Positions 28,036 through 40,932 of a stretch of 43,842 nucleotides of DNA are shown here, piece by piece. This stretch comes from Actinomycetes bacterium. Its GTDB lineage: Bacteria; Actinomycetota; Acidimicrobiia; Acidimicrobiales; RAAP-2. The translations under genes were made by a program, and so were the position numbers. Position 1 is the first letter of the stretch, and each line of letters opens with the position of its first letter. The notes beneath the pieces are model-generated. The model saw only the letters and a list, made by a program, of their open reading frames with translations. It was not told the origin of the DNA and made no database searches. The stretch lies in NCBI GenBank assembly GCA_021781335.1, contig JAJXXA010000030.1:1-43842 (forward strand), in the 5' to 3' direction.

Positions 28036-29195
28036 CATCGCAGTACTACTTCGACCACGCGGCCTCGGCGCCTCGGCGTGACGAAGTGGCGGCGGCCATG
28101 GAGCCCTGGCTCCATGGGGTCGTTGGTAATCCGTCGGGGAGTCACCACGCCTCGCGAGCGTCGCGACGTGCGGTTGAAGAGGCGCGCGACGAGGTCGCGG
28201 CTTTCGTCGGTGCGGCGCCTGGTGGCGTGATCTTTACCGGCGGAGGCACGGAATCGTGTCAACTCGCCATTGCGGGTGCAACTCATCATCATCGACGCAC
28301 CCACGACAAGAGTGCGATCGTCATCTCGAAGATCGAACACGAGGCGGTCATCGACGCCGCCGAGTTGATGGCGCAGGATTTCGACAACGTCAGTGTGCGC
28401 TACGTCGACGTTGACAGTGACGGAGTGATCGATCTTGACTCACTCGACCGTGCGCTTGACGAAGACGTAGCGATCGTGAGCGTGATGACCGCGAACAACG
28501 AGACCGGCGTCACGCAGCCACTTGATGCAGTCTCGGCGATGGCCAAAGCGATCCCCGGGGGGCTGCTCACCCATACCGACGCCGTCGCCGCGGCGCCGTG
28601 GCTCTTTCTGCCGATCGTGACTGGCTCAATCGACATGGTCTCGATATGTGCGCACAAGATTGGTGGTCCGGTCAATAGCGGCGCACTCATCATGCGCGAT
28701 GACTTTCCACTCGATGCGCTCGTTCCCGGTGGGGGCCAAGAGCGTGGGCACCGAGGCGGGACCGTGGACGTTGCTGCGTGCGTGGGTCTCGCCGCCGCAA
28801 CGCGTCTCATCAGTGAAGAGCTCACGAAGACCAACGAGCGGATCAGCGAATACCAGCACCGGCTCAGTGCGGCGCTCAGTTTCTTGCCGGGCTGTCGCAT
28901 CACGGCGCCCGGTGTCAATAAGGTCCCTGGAACGGTGCACGCGACCTTCGAAGGCATTGCGAGCGACGAGTTGCTGTTCTTGCTCGACCAGCGCGGCGTG
29001 TGCGCGTCGGCCGCATCGAGTTGTTCGAGCGGTGCGGCCCTTTCCAGCCACGTCCTTGCCGCGATGGGCATGGCGCCCGAGCGGGCAAAAGGATCGCTAC
29101 GCCTCACCATGGGCGCTGAAACCACCGAAGATGACGTGGATGCTCTCATCGAGATTCTTTCGTCTGTGGTCTACCGTCTGGCGGGAGCGGTCTAG
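28032..29195 (+). CDS. Cysteine desulfurase (NifS/IscS-like)
   Basis: YYFDHAASAPRRDEV, SICAHKIGGPVNSGALIMRDD (PLP Lys), CASAASSCSSGAALSSHVL catalytic Cys loop. Confidence 0.93.
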   Translation: MTSQYYFDHAASAPRRDEVAAAMEPWLHGVVGNPSGSHHASRASRRAVEEARDEVAAFVGAAPGGVIFTGGGTESCQLAIAGATHHHRRTHDKSAIVISKIEHEAVIDAAELMAQDFDNVSVRYVDVDSDGVIDLDSLDRALDEDVAIVSVMTANNETGVTQPLDAVSAMAKAIPGGLLTHTDAVAAAPWLFLPIVTGSIDMVSICAHKIGGPVNSGALIMRDDFPLDALVPGGGQERGHRGGTVDVAACVGLAAATRLISEELTKTNERISEYQHRLSAALSFLPGCRITAPGVNKVPGTVHATFEGIASDELLFLLDQRGVCASAASSCSSGAALSSHVLAAMGMAPERAKGSLRLTMGAETTEDDVDALIEILSSVVYRLAGAV

Positions 29196-29224
29196 TTGGG
29201 GCCCACGGCTGGCAGACTGGTCGA

Positions 29225-32316
<3,092 letters not shown>

Positions 32317-32343
32317 CGTACTTAACTAGGGTTGGGTTCAGCC

Positions 32344-34173
32344 ATGGCTACACCAACCTTTTACTCCGGACACGACCTCGCGGGGCGCTACCGCATCATT
32401 GAGATGCTCGGCGTGGAGCGAAACGCCGAGGTATACAGCGCCGAGGACTTATCCCTGAGTCGAACGGTCATCGTGAAGGTGCTCCTCGCGAGCCTCACGA
32501 CCCACGAAGACGTGCGTCGCGCATTTCGCACGAACATTGTAAGAGCGTCGACGTTGAGTCACCCCCACCTGGCCAGGGTCTATGACGGGGGACAAGAGTC
32601 CGGCGCGATCTTCATGATCACCGAGTACCTGGATGGTGGTTCGCTCGAGGACGTGCTGGCGAGTGGTCGCGTGCTCAGCGTGGACGATACCGCTCGTCTC
32701 GGGCGAGACGTGGCGAGTGCGTTGAGTTACCTGCACGCTAATGGATTCGTGCACGGTGAACTCTCGCCGAGCAAGCTCGTCTTTGACGGCGAAGGTCGCG
32801 TTCGCATCACCGATGTCGCGCTGGCCGGCATTGGTAACGCGTATCGCGATCACCTCAGTTTGGATGACGTTCGTTACATGAGTCCGGAACAGGCCGTCGG
32901 CGAGACGCCAGGCCCGGAGTCAGACATCTATTCTCTCGCGCTGATCTTGTACGAAGCGGCTACGGGATCTTCGGCGTTCGACGGGGCCAACGCTGAAGCG
33001 ATGCTGCGCGCTCGGATCAATTCGTCGCTTCCCGTGAGAGTTGAGCTTGGCACGCTCGACATGCTGCTCGCGCAGGCCGCCGTGTCGGATCCTCGACTGC
33101 GGCTGAGCGCCGATCAATTCGCGTCGAGGCTCAGCGCGGTCGTCGGCGATGCGGTGCCGCTCAGTGTGTCGCCACCACGCAGTGCGGTGCCGATCCTCGA
33201 GCAATTTTCGCCCGTGCAGCCGCGCACCTCGATTGGTTTTCGGCCTCCCTCACCTGATCAGATCGTGGGACGTGGACCGACCGCTCCCGGTGTCACCCCG
33301 CTTGATCGCGCGCCTCGTCGCTCCGCTCCCCAAGGGTACGAGCCGCTGCCCCCGACGCGGCCGTCTCGGATGCGGCGTCTGGCATTCTCGGGTGCAGCGG
33401 TGCTGATAGTGGTGTTGGGTGTCGGCGGAATCTTGGCGTGGAAACTCGGGTATCTCAGTTCTTCTTACGTCGTTCCGGACCTCACCCATTTGACGCTCCA
33501 GCAGGCGTCGCAGAAGTTGGGCAGTGATCACTTGGTCGCCACGGTCGCCAAGCACGAGAGTTCTACGACGGTGCCCACGGGTGAGATCATCTCCCAGTCA
33601 CCCGCCGCTGGCGTCAGCGTTCATTCGGGAAGCTCGATACAAATCGTCGTCTCAAGCGGAATGCCGCCCGTGACGCTGCCCACCACACTGGTGGGCAAGA
33701 CCTGTGCCGCGGCGACAGCGCAACTCAAGGTCTTGAAGATATCGGCTTCGTGCTCCCAGACCACGGCCAGTACCCGAACCCCCGCCGGACTGGTCGCTGA
33801 AGTTCTCTATCACGCGACGAAGAATCCGCTCGCGGTGCCCGCAGGCTCGAAGGTCAACCTGGTCATCAGCACCGGGGCGGGAACGGCAACGACCACCACG
33901 ACCGCGCCAACGACGACGACCGCGCCAACGACGACTACCTCAACGGTGCCTGCGACCACGACGACCCTCGCCGGACAAGGGCTTCGTCCGATGCCCAATG
34001 TTGTAGGCATGACGCGAGACCAGGTGAACGCCGCGATGCGTAAGGCAGAGCTGTACTACGTGACACGTGGGCCAAATGCCAACTCCACCAAGTGGACCAA
34101 GGTCGTCTCGTCGGTGCCCGTGGCCGGTACTGAAGTGAAATGGCACTCGACCGTAATACTGAATGTGCAATGA
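32344..34173 (+). CDS. PASTA-domain Ser/Thr protein kinase homologue, predicted pseudokinase
   Basis: PknB-like kinase fold (YMSPEQAVGETPGPESDIYSLALILYEAATG), one TM (FSGAAVLIVVLGVGGILAW), three PASTA-like domains and a Thr-rich linker; catalytic motifs degenerate (HGELSPSKLVF, DVA). ATG 32344 preferred over TTG 32332. Confidence 0.88.
   Translation: MATPTFYSGHDLAGRYRIIEMLGVERNAEVYSAEDLSLSRTVIVKVLLASLTTHEDVRRAFRTNIVRASTLSHPHLARVYDGGQESGAIFMITEYLDGGSLEDVLASGRVLSVDDTARLGRDVASALSYLHANGFVHGELSPSKLVFDGEGRVRITDVALAGIGNAYRDHLSLDDVRYMSPEQAVGETPGPESDIYSLALILYEAATGSSAFDGANAEAMLRARINSSLPVRVELGTLDMLLAQAAVSDPRLRLSADQFASRLSAVVGDAVPLSVSPPRSAVPILEQFSPVQPRTSIGFRPPSPDQIVGRGPTAPGVTPLDRAPRRSAPQGYEPLPPTRPSRMRRLAFSGAAVLIVVLGVGGILAWKLGYLSSSYVVPDLTHLTLQQASQKLGSDHLVATVAKHESSTTVPTGEIISQSPAAGVSVHSGSSIQIVVSSGMPPVTLPTTLVGKTCAAATAQLKVLKISASCSQTTASTRTPAGLVAEVLYHATKNPLAVPAGSKVNLVISTGAGTATTTTTAPTTTTAPTTTTSTVPATTTTLAGQGLRPMPNVVGMTRDQVNAAMRKAELYYVTRGPNANSTKWTKVVSSVPVAGTEVKWHSTVILNVQ
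33886..33968 (+). repeat. Thr-rich low-complexity linker-coding tract (ACG/ACC-rich)
   Basis: Encodes TATTTTTAPTTTTAPTTTTSTVPATTTTLAG between PASTA 2 and PASTA 3. Confidence 0.85.
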
Positions 34174-34463
34174 CGGTCGAATGTGATCTATGTGAGGCGG
34201 CGATCATCACGACGCGCTACTACGAGGACGACCTCTGCTGGATCGCCGATTGCGAGATTTGCCTTGTGCCAATGGTGGTATGGCGGGTCCACGACCCTGC
34301 GCCTTCTGAAACGCTGAAGCAAGATCTACGAGTGGCCCTCGCCACGGTGGCCGATCGTGTCCTGGGCGAAGGCAACTGGTCGCTGGACGACCATATGCGT
34401 AACATCCCAGATCATTATCACGCCCATGCCCGCCGAGCGCATCCCTGGAGTCAACAGACTTAG
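34170..34463 (+). CDS. Small conserved Cys/His-rich protein (HIT-like C-terminal HxHxH-type pattern)
   Basis: MTVECDLCEAAIITTRYYEDDLCWIADCEICLVPMVVWRVHDP...IPDHYHAHARR; ATGA overlap with the preceding pseudokinase stop. Confidence 0.75.
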   Translation: MTVECDLCEAAIITTRYYEDDLCWIADCEICLVPMVVWRVHDPAPSETLKQDLRVALATVADRVLGEGNWSLDDHMRNIPDHYHAHARRAHPWSQQT

Positions 34464-34522
34464 TTTCTCGATCGATTGCTCGTTACAATCGGTGAACGGC
34501 AACAATTTGAAGGGAATTCACG

Positions 34523-35401
34523 ATGGGTGCACTGGATGGTCGCGTGGCAATTATTACCGGCGCGGGACGCGGGATCGGACGAGAGCACGCCCTGCTCTTC
34601 GCAGCGGAAGGGGCCAAAGTTGTCGTGAATGACCTTGGCGGTTCGCTTGATGGATCATCGTCAGCGGCGTCGCCCGCAGAAGAAGTCGTCGCCGAGATCG
34701 TCGCCATGGGCGGCGAGGCGGTCGCCAACCACGACAATGTCGCTGAGTGGGAGGGTGGGGCTCGACTCGTGCAGAGCGCCCTTGACGCGTTCGGTGATCT
34801 GCACGTGCTCGTGAACAACGCAGGAATTCTTCGTGACCGAGTGCTGGTCAACTTGAGTGAGGACGATTGGGATGCGGTGATCCACGTGCATCTCAAGGGT
34901 CACTTCGTACCGACGCGACACGCGGCCGCTTATTGGCGCGAACAGGCAAAAGCTGGCAAGACGGTCAAGGCGTCGATCATCAACACGTCGTCGACCTCGG
35001 GCCTGCTCGGCAACATCGGACAATCCAATTACGGCGCGGCGAAGGCGGGTATCGCGGCATTTACGGTGATCATCGCCGAAGAACTTGGTCGCTACGGTGT
35101 TCGCGCCAACGCAATCGCGCCCGCAGCGAGGACTCGAATGACCGAATCCACGCCGGGGCTTTCGGACTACGTCGTTAAGCCCGCCGACGCCTCGGTCTTT
35201 GATGTGTGGGACCCCGCGAACATCTCACCGTTGGTTGCCACGTTGGCCATGCAGGACTGCGAGTCGACGGGACAGGTCTACTTTGTCCAGGGCGGAACCG
35301 TTCGAAAATTCCAGAACTGGACCATGACCGAGACCCTCGAGAAGAACGATCGCTGGGAAGTAGCTGAACTTGCCCAGCAACTGCCCACTCTGTTGAAGTG
35401 A
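34523..35401 (+). CDS. SDR family oxidoreductase (3-hydroxyacyl-CoA dehydrogenase/FabG-like)
   Basis: GRVAIITGAGRGIGREHALLFAAEGAKVVVNDLGG; NNAGILRD; YGAAKAGIAAFT. Confidence 0.92.
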   Translation: MGALDGRVAIITGAGRGIGREHALLFAAEGAKVVVNDLGGSLDGSSSAASPAEEVVAEIVAMGGEAVANHDNVAEWEGGARLVQSALDAFGDLHVLVNNAGILRDRVLVNLSEDDWDAVIHVHLKGHFVPTRHAAAYWREQAKAGKTVKASIINTSSTSGLLGNIGQSNYGAAKAGIAAFTVIIAEELGRYGVRANAIAPAARTRMTESTPGLSDYVVKPADASVFDVWDPANISPLVATLAMQDCESTGQVYFVQGGTVRKFQNWTMTETLEKNDRWEVAELAQQLPTLLK

Positions 35402-37008
35402 ACGACCGGCGCCATTCGGCGCACGTAGATCGCGAGGACCCCGCCGGGCTTCTTAACGCTCGTTCCGACCCTGCGGGCGCAGCGTTCGGGACCATGGGCA
35501 CCGAGGCCGGTAGCGACCTGAACTGGATCATGCTCTTGCGCGCTCGCGTGCAGGCGAGAGCCGAGGGGTCAAGTCGCTATCCGTGGTGGGTGCTGTGGTC
35601 GCTGCTCGCGGGACTGTTCGCACTGAATTTCACGTTCACCGTGTTCATCGTCGCGCTCCCGACGGTGGCCACCCAATTTCATACCAGCGTTACCGTCCTC
35701 ACCTGGACCATGGTCGGACCGCTCTTGGCGTACGGTCTCGCGGCGCCCATCCTTGGCAAGACCGGCGACATCTACGGGCACCGACGTTTGTACCTTTTCG
35801 GTCTGGTCGGCGCAATGGTGTCGGCGATCTTGACCGCGCTCTCGCACAACGTGGACATGCTGCTCATCGCCCGTGCGCTCGATGGCGTCCAGGGTGCGGC
35901 TACCGGCACGGCGTCGGGCGCACTCATCAACATGGTCTTCAGGCCTGAGGAGCGGGTCAAGGCCATGGGGTGGTGGTCACTCATCGGCGCGGGCGGACCC
36001 GTGATCGGGGTGTCGCTCGGATCCCCCATCATCGCGGCCTACGGTTGGCGCGCTTTGTTCTGGTTCCAGCTGGTGCTGATCGTGATCGCGTTCAGCGTCG
36101 TGGTGGTTCTCTTGCCGCGACGAAGGGGATTCGACGACGAAGACGCGCAGAAGAAGCAACAGGCGAGACGAGAGTTTAAGAGGATGGACTGGATTGGCAG
36201 CTGGTCACTCTCATTCGCCGTAGGCACGTTCATGCTGGCGCTCTCAATCGGACCGAGTATCGGCTGGTCCAGCCCGGGGACCATGGCGTGTTTCATCCTG
36301 GCCATCGTCATGACAGTGACGTTCGTCATTCGCATTCGTCACGCGGCGAATCCGTTGATCCCGGCGCACTACTTCGCTCGAAGGAACTTCGTCATGCCGA
36401 TGATTCTGCGCGCGTCGGGCAACTTCGCGTATTTTGGTGCGTTCTTCCTTTTCCCTTTGGTCATGGAACAGGGGTACAAGTACTCGATTCCGCGCGTGGG
36501 TGCTCTAGCGATAGCGCGTCCCATCACCTTCTCGCTCTGTTCGCCTATCGCTGGATACGTCGCGGTACGCATCGGTGAGCGCATCAGCGCCTTTGCGGGT
36601 GCGGTTTTTCTCACCTTGTCGTTGGTGCTGTTCGCCATGCTGCATCCGAGTTCGGGGGTGTGGTTCATTGCGTTGGCGCTCGCACTCTCCGGTTTGGGCA
36701 TGGGGGTGGCCATGCCGTCGACGAGCTCGGTGATGGCCAACGAGGTCTTGCCGAGTGAATTCGGCGTCATGTCCGCGGCCCAGATGTTGGCGACCCAGGT
36801 GGGCGAGGTCGCCGGCATTCAGATACTTGAGACTGTCCAGCAGGCCGAAGTGCGCCGTCACGGCCTAACGAGCGCTGCGCCGGGACCCGCGCTCCTCGAG
36901 ACGTTTCGTCTGCCGTTCTTGATCGGCGCGTGCGTGGCAGCGCTCGGCATCGTTGGTGGGTTCTTCATGCGCTCGGTACCTCGAGAGCGATCGAAACAGA
37001 AGGCGTAG
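35398..37008 (+). CDS. MFS transporter, DHA2-like
   Basis: FALNFTFTVFIVALPTVATQFHTSVTVLTWTMVGPLLAYGLAAPILGKTGDIYGHRRLYL. GTGA overlap with SDR gene; alternative ATG at 35494. Confidence 0.88.
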   Translation: MNDRRHSAHVDREDPAGLLNARSDPAGAAFGTMGTEAGSDLNWIMLLRARVQARAEGSSRYPWWVLWSLLAGLFALNFTFTVFIVALPTVATQFHTSVTVLTWTMVGPLLAYGLAAPILGKTGDIYGHRRLYLFGLVGAMVSAILTALSHNVDMLLIARALDGVQGAATGTASGALINMVFRPEERVKAMGWWSLIGAGGPVIGVSLGSPIIAAYGWRALFWFQLVLIVIAFSVVVVLLPRRRGFDDEDAQKKQQARREFKRMDWIGSWSLSFAVGTFMLALSIGPSIGWSSPGTMACFILAIVMTVTFVIRIRHAANPLIPAHYFARRNFVMPMILRASGNFAYFGAFFLFPLVMEQGYKYSIPRVGALAIARPITFSLCSPIAGYVAVRIGERISAFAGAVFLTLSLVLFAMLHPSSGVWFIALALALSGLGMGVAMPSTSSVMANEVLPSEFGVMSAAQMLATQVGEVAGIQILETVQQAEVRRHGLTSAAPGPALLETFRLPFLIGACVAALGIVGGFFMRSVPRERSKQKA

Positions 37009-37031
37009 GTCTGCCGATAGTCTTTAACCCT

Positions 37032-37787
37032 ATGACTACTGCGATCATGCCCGGATGTGAGTCGTTTTCGGCGCAACAAGGGCCATTGGGAGTGCTCGTA
37101 TTGCACGGATTTACAGGGAATCCCGCTTCGATGCGGTCGCTCGCCGAGCGTATCGCGGCATCGGGCTACAGCGTCGAACTCCCTCGACTTCCCGGTCACG
37201 GTACGTCGATTGAGGACATGATGACGACCGACTGGGCGGACTGGTCAGGTGCCGCAGTCGCCGCATATGACGCACTTCGTGAGCACTGTGAGCGCGTGGG
37301 CGTCGTGGGGCTTTCGATGGGTGGGGGTCTGGCCGCGCACGTCGCGGAGGTTCGTCACGATGTTGCCGCGTGCGTCTTGATCAATCCTCTCGTCAAGCCC
37401 CCCGTCCAAGAGATGGTCGACGGTCTCAATGCATTACTGGACGCGGGATTGACGACGATCGACTCCATTGGTTCTGACATCAAGATGGAGGGTTCTGTAG
37501 AGGCTTCGTACGATGCGACCCCGCTCGCGTGCGCGGCGAGCCTCTTTGAAGCGATGAAGACCGTGAACGCGCAACTTCCAGCCATCACTGCGCCGATCCT
37601 GTTGTTGTCGAGCCGCGAGGATCACGTGGTGACGTCTGACAATGGCGACGACGTGGTTGAAAAGGTGAGCGGGCCCGTCGAGCGACTCTGGCTCGAGGAT
37701 TCGTACCACGTCGCGACGATGGATAATGACAAAGAAGTGGTCGAGTCGGCCACGATTGCGTTCTTCGATCGGACTATGAAATCATGA
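37032..37787 (+). CDS. Alpha/beta hydrolase (carboxylesterase/monoacylglycerol lipase-like)
   Basis: GVLVLHGFTGNPASMRSLAERIA...LPGHGTS...VGVVGLSMGGGLAAHVA (GLSMGG nucleophile elbow); ATG at 37032. Confidence 0.9.
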   Translation: MTTAIMPGCESFSAQQGPLGVLVLHGFTGNPASMRSLAERIAASGYSVELPRLPGHGTSIEDMMTTDWADWSGAAVAAYDALREHCERVGVVGLSMGGGLAAHVAEVRHDVAACVLINPLVKPPVQEMVDGLNALLDAGLTTIDSIGSDIKMEGSVEASYDATPLACAASLFEAMKTVNAQLPAITAPILLLSSREDHVVTSDNGDDVVEKVSGPVERLWLEDSYHVATMDNDKEVVESATIAFFDRTMKS

Positions 37788-38086
37788 CCTCGCCACTTCA
37801 TCGAGACGATGTCGCACACGTCGCCAAACTCGCCCGCCTCTCGCTGAGTGAAGAGGAGTTGGCGTTGTACACCGACCAACTCGGTCAGATTCTCGAGCAC
37901 GCGAACGATATGAGCACGTTGCAACTTGACGATGTCATCCCGACTGCGCACCCCTTCGGTTTGATCAACGTGGTCCGTGACGACAGTGTGCGCGAGAGCC
38001 TGGACCGCGACGTAGTGCTCGCCATGGCTCCCGATGCCGAAGACGGCCGATTCGCCGTACCGCGCATCATGGGAGAAGCCCCGTGA
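37784..38086 (+). CDS. gatC: Asp-tRNA(Asn)/Glu-tRNA(Gln) amidotransferase subunit GatC
   Basis: DDVAHVAKLARLSLSEEELALYTDQLGQILEHANDMSTLQLDDVIPTAHP; directly upstream of gatA. Confidence 0.95.
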   Translation: MTSPLHRDDVAHVAKLARLSLSEEELALYTDQLGQILEHANDMSTLQLDDVIPTAHPFGLINVVRDDSVRESLDRDVVLAMAPDAEDGRFAVPRIMGEAP

Positions 38087-39507
38087 AGACCGCCGAACAG
38101 ATCGCTCTTGACGTGCGCAGTGGTGCGAGCACGGCCCAGCGTGAACTCGACGCCTCCTTGGCGGCGATTCACGCGCGTAATGACGAATTGAATGTCTTCC
38201 TCTATGTCGATGAGGACGGTGCGCGCGCCGCCGCCAAGGACGTCGACGACAAGGTGGCGCGTGGTGAGTCCGTTGGACCGCTCGCGGGCGTACCCGTCGC
38301 CATCAAGGACAACATGTGCCAGGTCGGCGTCCCCACCACGTGCTCGTCGCGGATCCTTGAGGGCTGGCGACCGCCCTACAGCGCCACGGTGATCACTCGA
38401 CTCCTGGCAGCGGGAGCGGTGCCGGTGGGCAAGACCAACCTCGACGAGTTCGCCATGGGTTCGTCAACCGAGAACTCGGCGTTCGGGCCGACACGAAATC
38501 CCTTGGACCCCTCACGGGTGCCCGGGGGTTCTTCGGGTGGTTCGGCGGCGGCGGTCGCAGCCGACATGACACCGATCGCGCTCGGTAGTGACACCGGTGG
38601 CTCGATCCGACAGCCCGCAGCGCTCTGTGGACTCATCGGCGTCAAGCCCTCCTACGGCCTCGTGTCTCGCTACGGTTTGATCGCGTTCGCGAGTTCACTC
38701 GACCAGATCGGTCCTTTCTCAAAGACCGTCACGGACGCGGCCATCCTCCTAGAAGCAATTGCGGGTCACGATCCAATGGATTCGACGTCATTGCCCGAAC
38801 CCGCGCCCATGCTGTCCGCGCACGTCAACGACGGTGTCGTGGGCAAGCGTATTGCGCTCGTTCGTGAACTGATCGACGGCGCCGACCCGGACGTCGTGGC
38901 GTCGGTCACGAGGGCAGTCGAAGTGCTGAAGGATGCGGGCGCTACCATCCTCGAGCTATCGATCCCCGAGCTCCAACTGGGTTTGAGCGCGTACTACCTC
39001 ATCGCGCCCGCTGAGGCTTCGAGCAATCTGGCTCGATACGACGGGGTCCGATTCGGACTGCGCGTTGATGGTGAGGACGTCGAGGCCATGAACACCGCAA
39101 CGAGAACCGCTGGGTTCGGCGCGGAGGTGAAACGACGGATCATGCTCGGCACGTACGCCTTGTCGGCGGGATATTTTGACGCCTATTACGGCCAAGCACT
39201 CAAGGTTCGTACACAAATGATCGATGCGTTCAAACGGGCGTACGCCCAGGCCGATTTGCTCATTGGGGCGACCGCGCCGTCGGTGGCGTTCCCCTTTGGT
39301 TCCAAGACGAGCAATCCAATGGCCATGTATCTATCTGACGTGTTCACGATCCCGACCAATCTGGCGGGCGAGGCCGCGATCTCGGTACCCTTCGGCGCAG
39401 GAGAAGCCGGACTACCTACGGGTGTCCAGCTCCTTGGTCCAGGTAGGAGCGAGGCCCAGTTGTTCGCCGCCGCCCGGGTGCTCGAGCGCGAGGAGCGAGG
39501 ATCATGA
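38083..39507 (+). CDS. gatA: Asp-tRNA(Asn)/Glu-tRNA(Gln) amidotransferase subunit GatA
   Basis: GVPVAIKDNMCQ, VPGGSSGGSAAAVAADMTPIALGSDTGGSIRQPA amidase signature. Confidence 0.97.
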   Translation: MKTAEQIALDVRSGASTAQRELDASLAAIHARNDELNVFLYVDEDGARAAAKDVDDKVARGESVGPLAGVPVAIKDNMCQVGVPTTCSSRILEGWRPPYSATVITRLLAAGAVPVGKTNLDEFAMGSSTENSAFGPTRNPLDPSRVPGGSSGGSAAAVAADMTPIALGSDTGGSIRQPAALCGLIGVKPSYGLVSRYGLIAFASSLDQIGPFSKTVTDAAILLEAIAGHDPMDSTSLPEPAPMLSAHVNDGVVGKRIALVRELIDGADPDVVASVTRAVEVLKDAGATILELSIPELQLGLSAYYLIAPAEASSNLARYDGVRFGLRVDGEDVEAMNTATRTAGFGAEVKRRIMLGTYALSAGYFDAYYGQALKVRTQMIDAFKRAYAQADLLIGATAPSVAFPFGSKTSNPMAMYLSDVFTIPTNLAGEAAISVPFGAGEAGLPTGVQLLGPGRSEAQLFAAARVLEREERGS

Positions 39508-40931
39508 CGTTGCCAGGTTCGTGGGAGATGGTCGTGGGCCTCGAGGTCCACACTGAGCTGAAGACGGCCACCAAGATGTTCTGTGGCTGTGCGAATCACT
39601 TCGGGGCCGAACCCAATACCAATGTCTGTCCAGTGTGTCTCGGACTACCGGGCTCGCTTCCGGTGCTCAACGAGCGCGCCGTCGAACTCGCCATGGCGAT
39701 CGGTATCGCGCTTCATTCGACGATTGCGCCGTCGACGTTTCACCGAAAGAACTACTTCTATCCCGATATGCCCAAGGACTTCCAGATCAGTCAGTACGAC
39801 CTGCCGATCAATTCTGGTGGGTATCTCGATCTACCCGACGGCAGCCGCGTATCAATAGAACGCGCGCACCTCGAAGAGGACACGGGCAAATCAACACACC
39901 TTGGGGGTAGCGGGCGCATCCACGGCGCGGACCGGTCGCTCGTTGACTACAACCGCTCGGGAGTGCCACTGGTGGAGATCGTGTCGGGCCCTGACATTAG
40001 GTCCTCGGCCCAAGCGCGCGCGTACGCGGCAGAGCTGCGCGGCATCTTGATTGCGACGGGAGCTTCGGACGGGCGCATGGAGGAGGGTTCGATGAGAATC
40101 GACGCGAACGTCTCTGTCCGTAAATCGGGCGAACCCTTCGGGACGCGCTGTGAGATCAAGAACTTGAACTCACTTCGTAGCTTGCACCGGGCCATTGATT
40201 ATGAAGCGCTTCGCCAGGTTGAATTGATCGAGAGCGGGGGTGTCGTACGCCAAGAGACACGCCACTGGGACGAGAATCTCGGCGTCACCTCGACCATGCG
40301 CACTAAGGAAGAGGCGGAGGACTATCGCTACTTTCGAGAGCCGGACCTCGTTGACCTCGCACCGGAGCAGGCCTGGCAGGACCGTATCCGACTCGCGTTG
40401 CCGCCGATGCCGGCCGAACGTCGCGCCGCGCTCAAGGAGCGACTCATCGCACCGACGCCAGCGCAACTGGACGCCGTTGAAGTGGTGATCGACCTCAACC
40501 TCGAACAGTTCGTCAATGCCGCGATCGACGCCGATATCGATCCGGTGTTGGCGCTTGCACGCGCGGCAAATGAATTGGCGGGTGGCCTCGAAGGAATCGG
40601 GAACCTGACACCTGAGGCATTCTGTGCAACATTGCGTTTGGAGCAGTCGGGCCAGCTCTCAGCAACCCAGGCTAAAACAGTGCTGGGTGAACTTCTCGCG
40701 CACGGCGGTGAGCCGGGGGCGATAGCTGCCGCCAAGGGCTTTGAACAACTTTCATCCGACTCGCTTGGCAGTACCGTCGAGTCGCTTATCGCGCAGAATC
40801 CTGACGAATGGGCTCGGTACCGTGAGGGTGACGAGAAACTTGCCCAGTTCTTTATTGGTCAAGTGATGAAGCTGACCAAGGGCAAAGCCAACGGTAAAGC
40901 GGTCGTCGCCGAACTCCAGTCGCGTCGCTAG
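39504..40931 (+). CDS. gatB: Asp-tRNA(Asn)/Glu-tRNA(Gln) amidotransferase subunit GatB
   Basis: WEMVVGLEVHTELKTATKMFCGC; RKNYFYPDMPKDFQISQYDLPI; C-terminal YqeY-like domain. Confidence 0.97.
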   Translation: MTLPGSWEMVVGLEVHTELKTATKMFCGCANHFGAEPNTNVCPVCLGLPGSLPVLNERAVELAMAIGIALHSTIAPSTFHRKNYFYPDMPKDFQISQYDLPINSGGYLDLPDGSRVSIERAHLEEDTGKSTHLGGSGRIHGADRSLVDYNRSGVPLVEIVSGPDIRSSAQARAYAAELRGILIATGASDGRMEEGSMRIDANVSVRKSGEPFGTRCEIKNLNSLRSLHRAIDYEALRQVELIESGGVVRQETRHWDENLGVTSTMRTKEEAEDYRYFREPDLVDLAPEQAWQDRIRLALPPMPAERRAALKERLIAPTPAQLDAVEVVIDLNLEQFVNAAIDADIDPVLALARAANELAGGLEGIGNLTPEAFCATLRLEQSGQLSATQAKTVLGELLAHGGEPGAIAAAKGFEQLSSDSLGSTVESLIAQNPDEWARYREGDEKLAQFFIGQVMKLTKGKANGKAVVAELQSRR

Positions 40932-40932
40932 T

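Noticed and set aside
26842-28038. 398-aa minus-strand ORF opposite the succinate-semialdehyde dehydrogenase
   Set aside because: Shadow ORF fully antisense to a well-supported ALDH; Arg/His/Asp-rich low-plausibility protein.
33810-34010. Val-rich minus-strand ORF
   Set aside because: Antisense of the Thr-rich linker of the PASTA protein.
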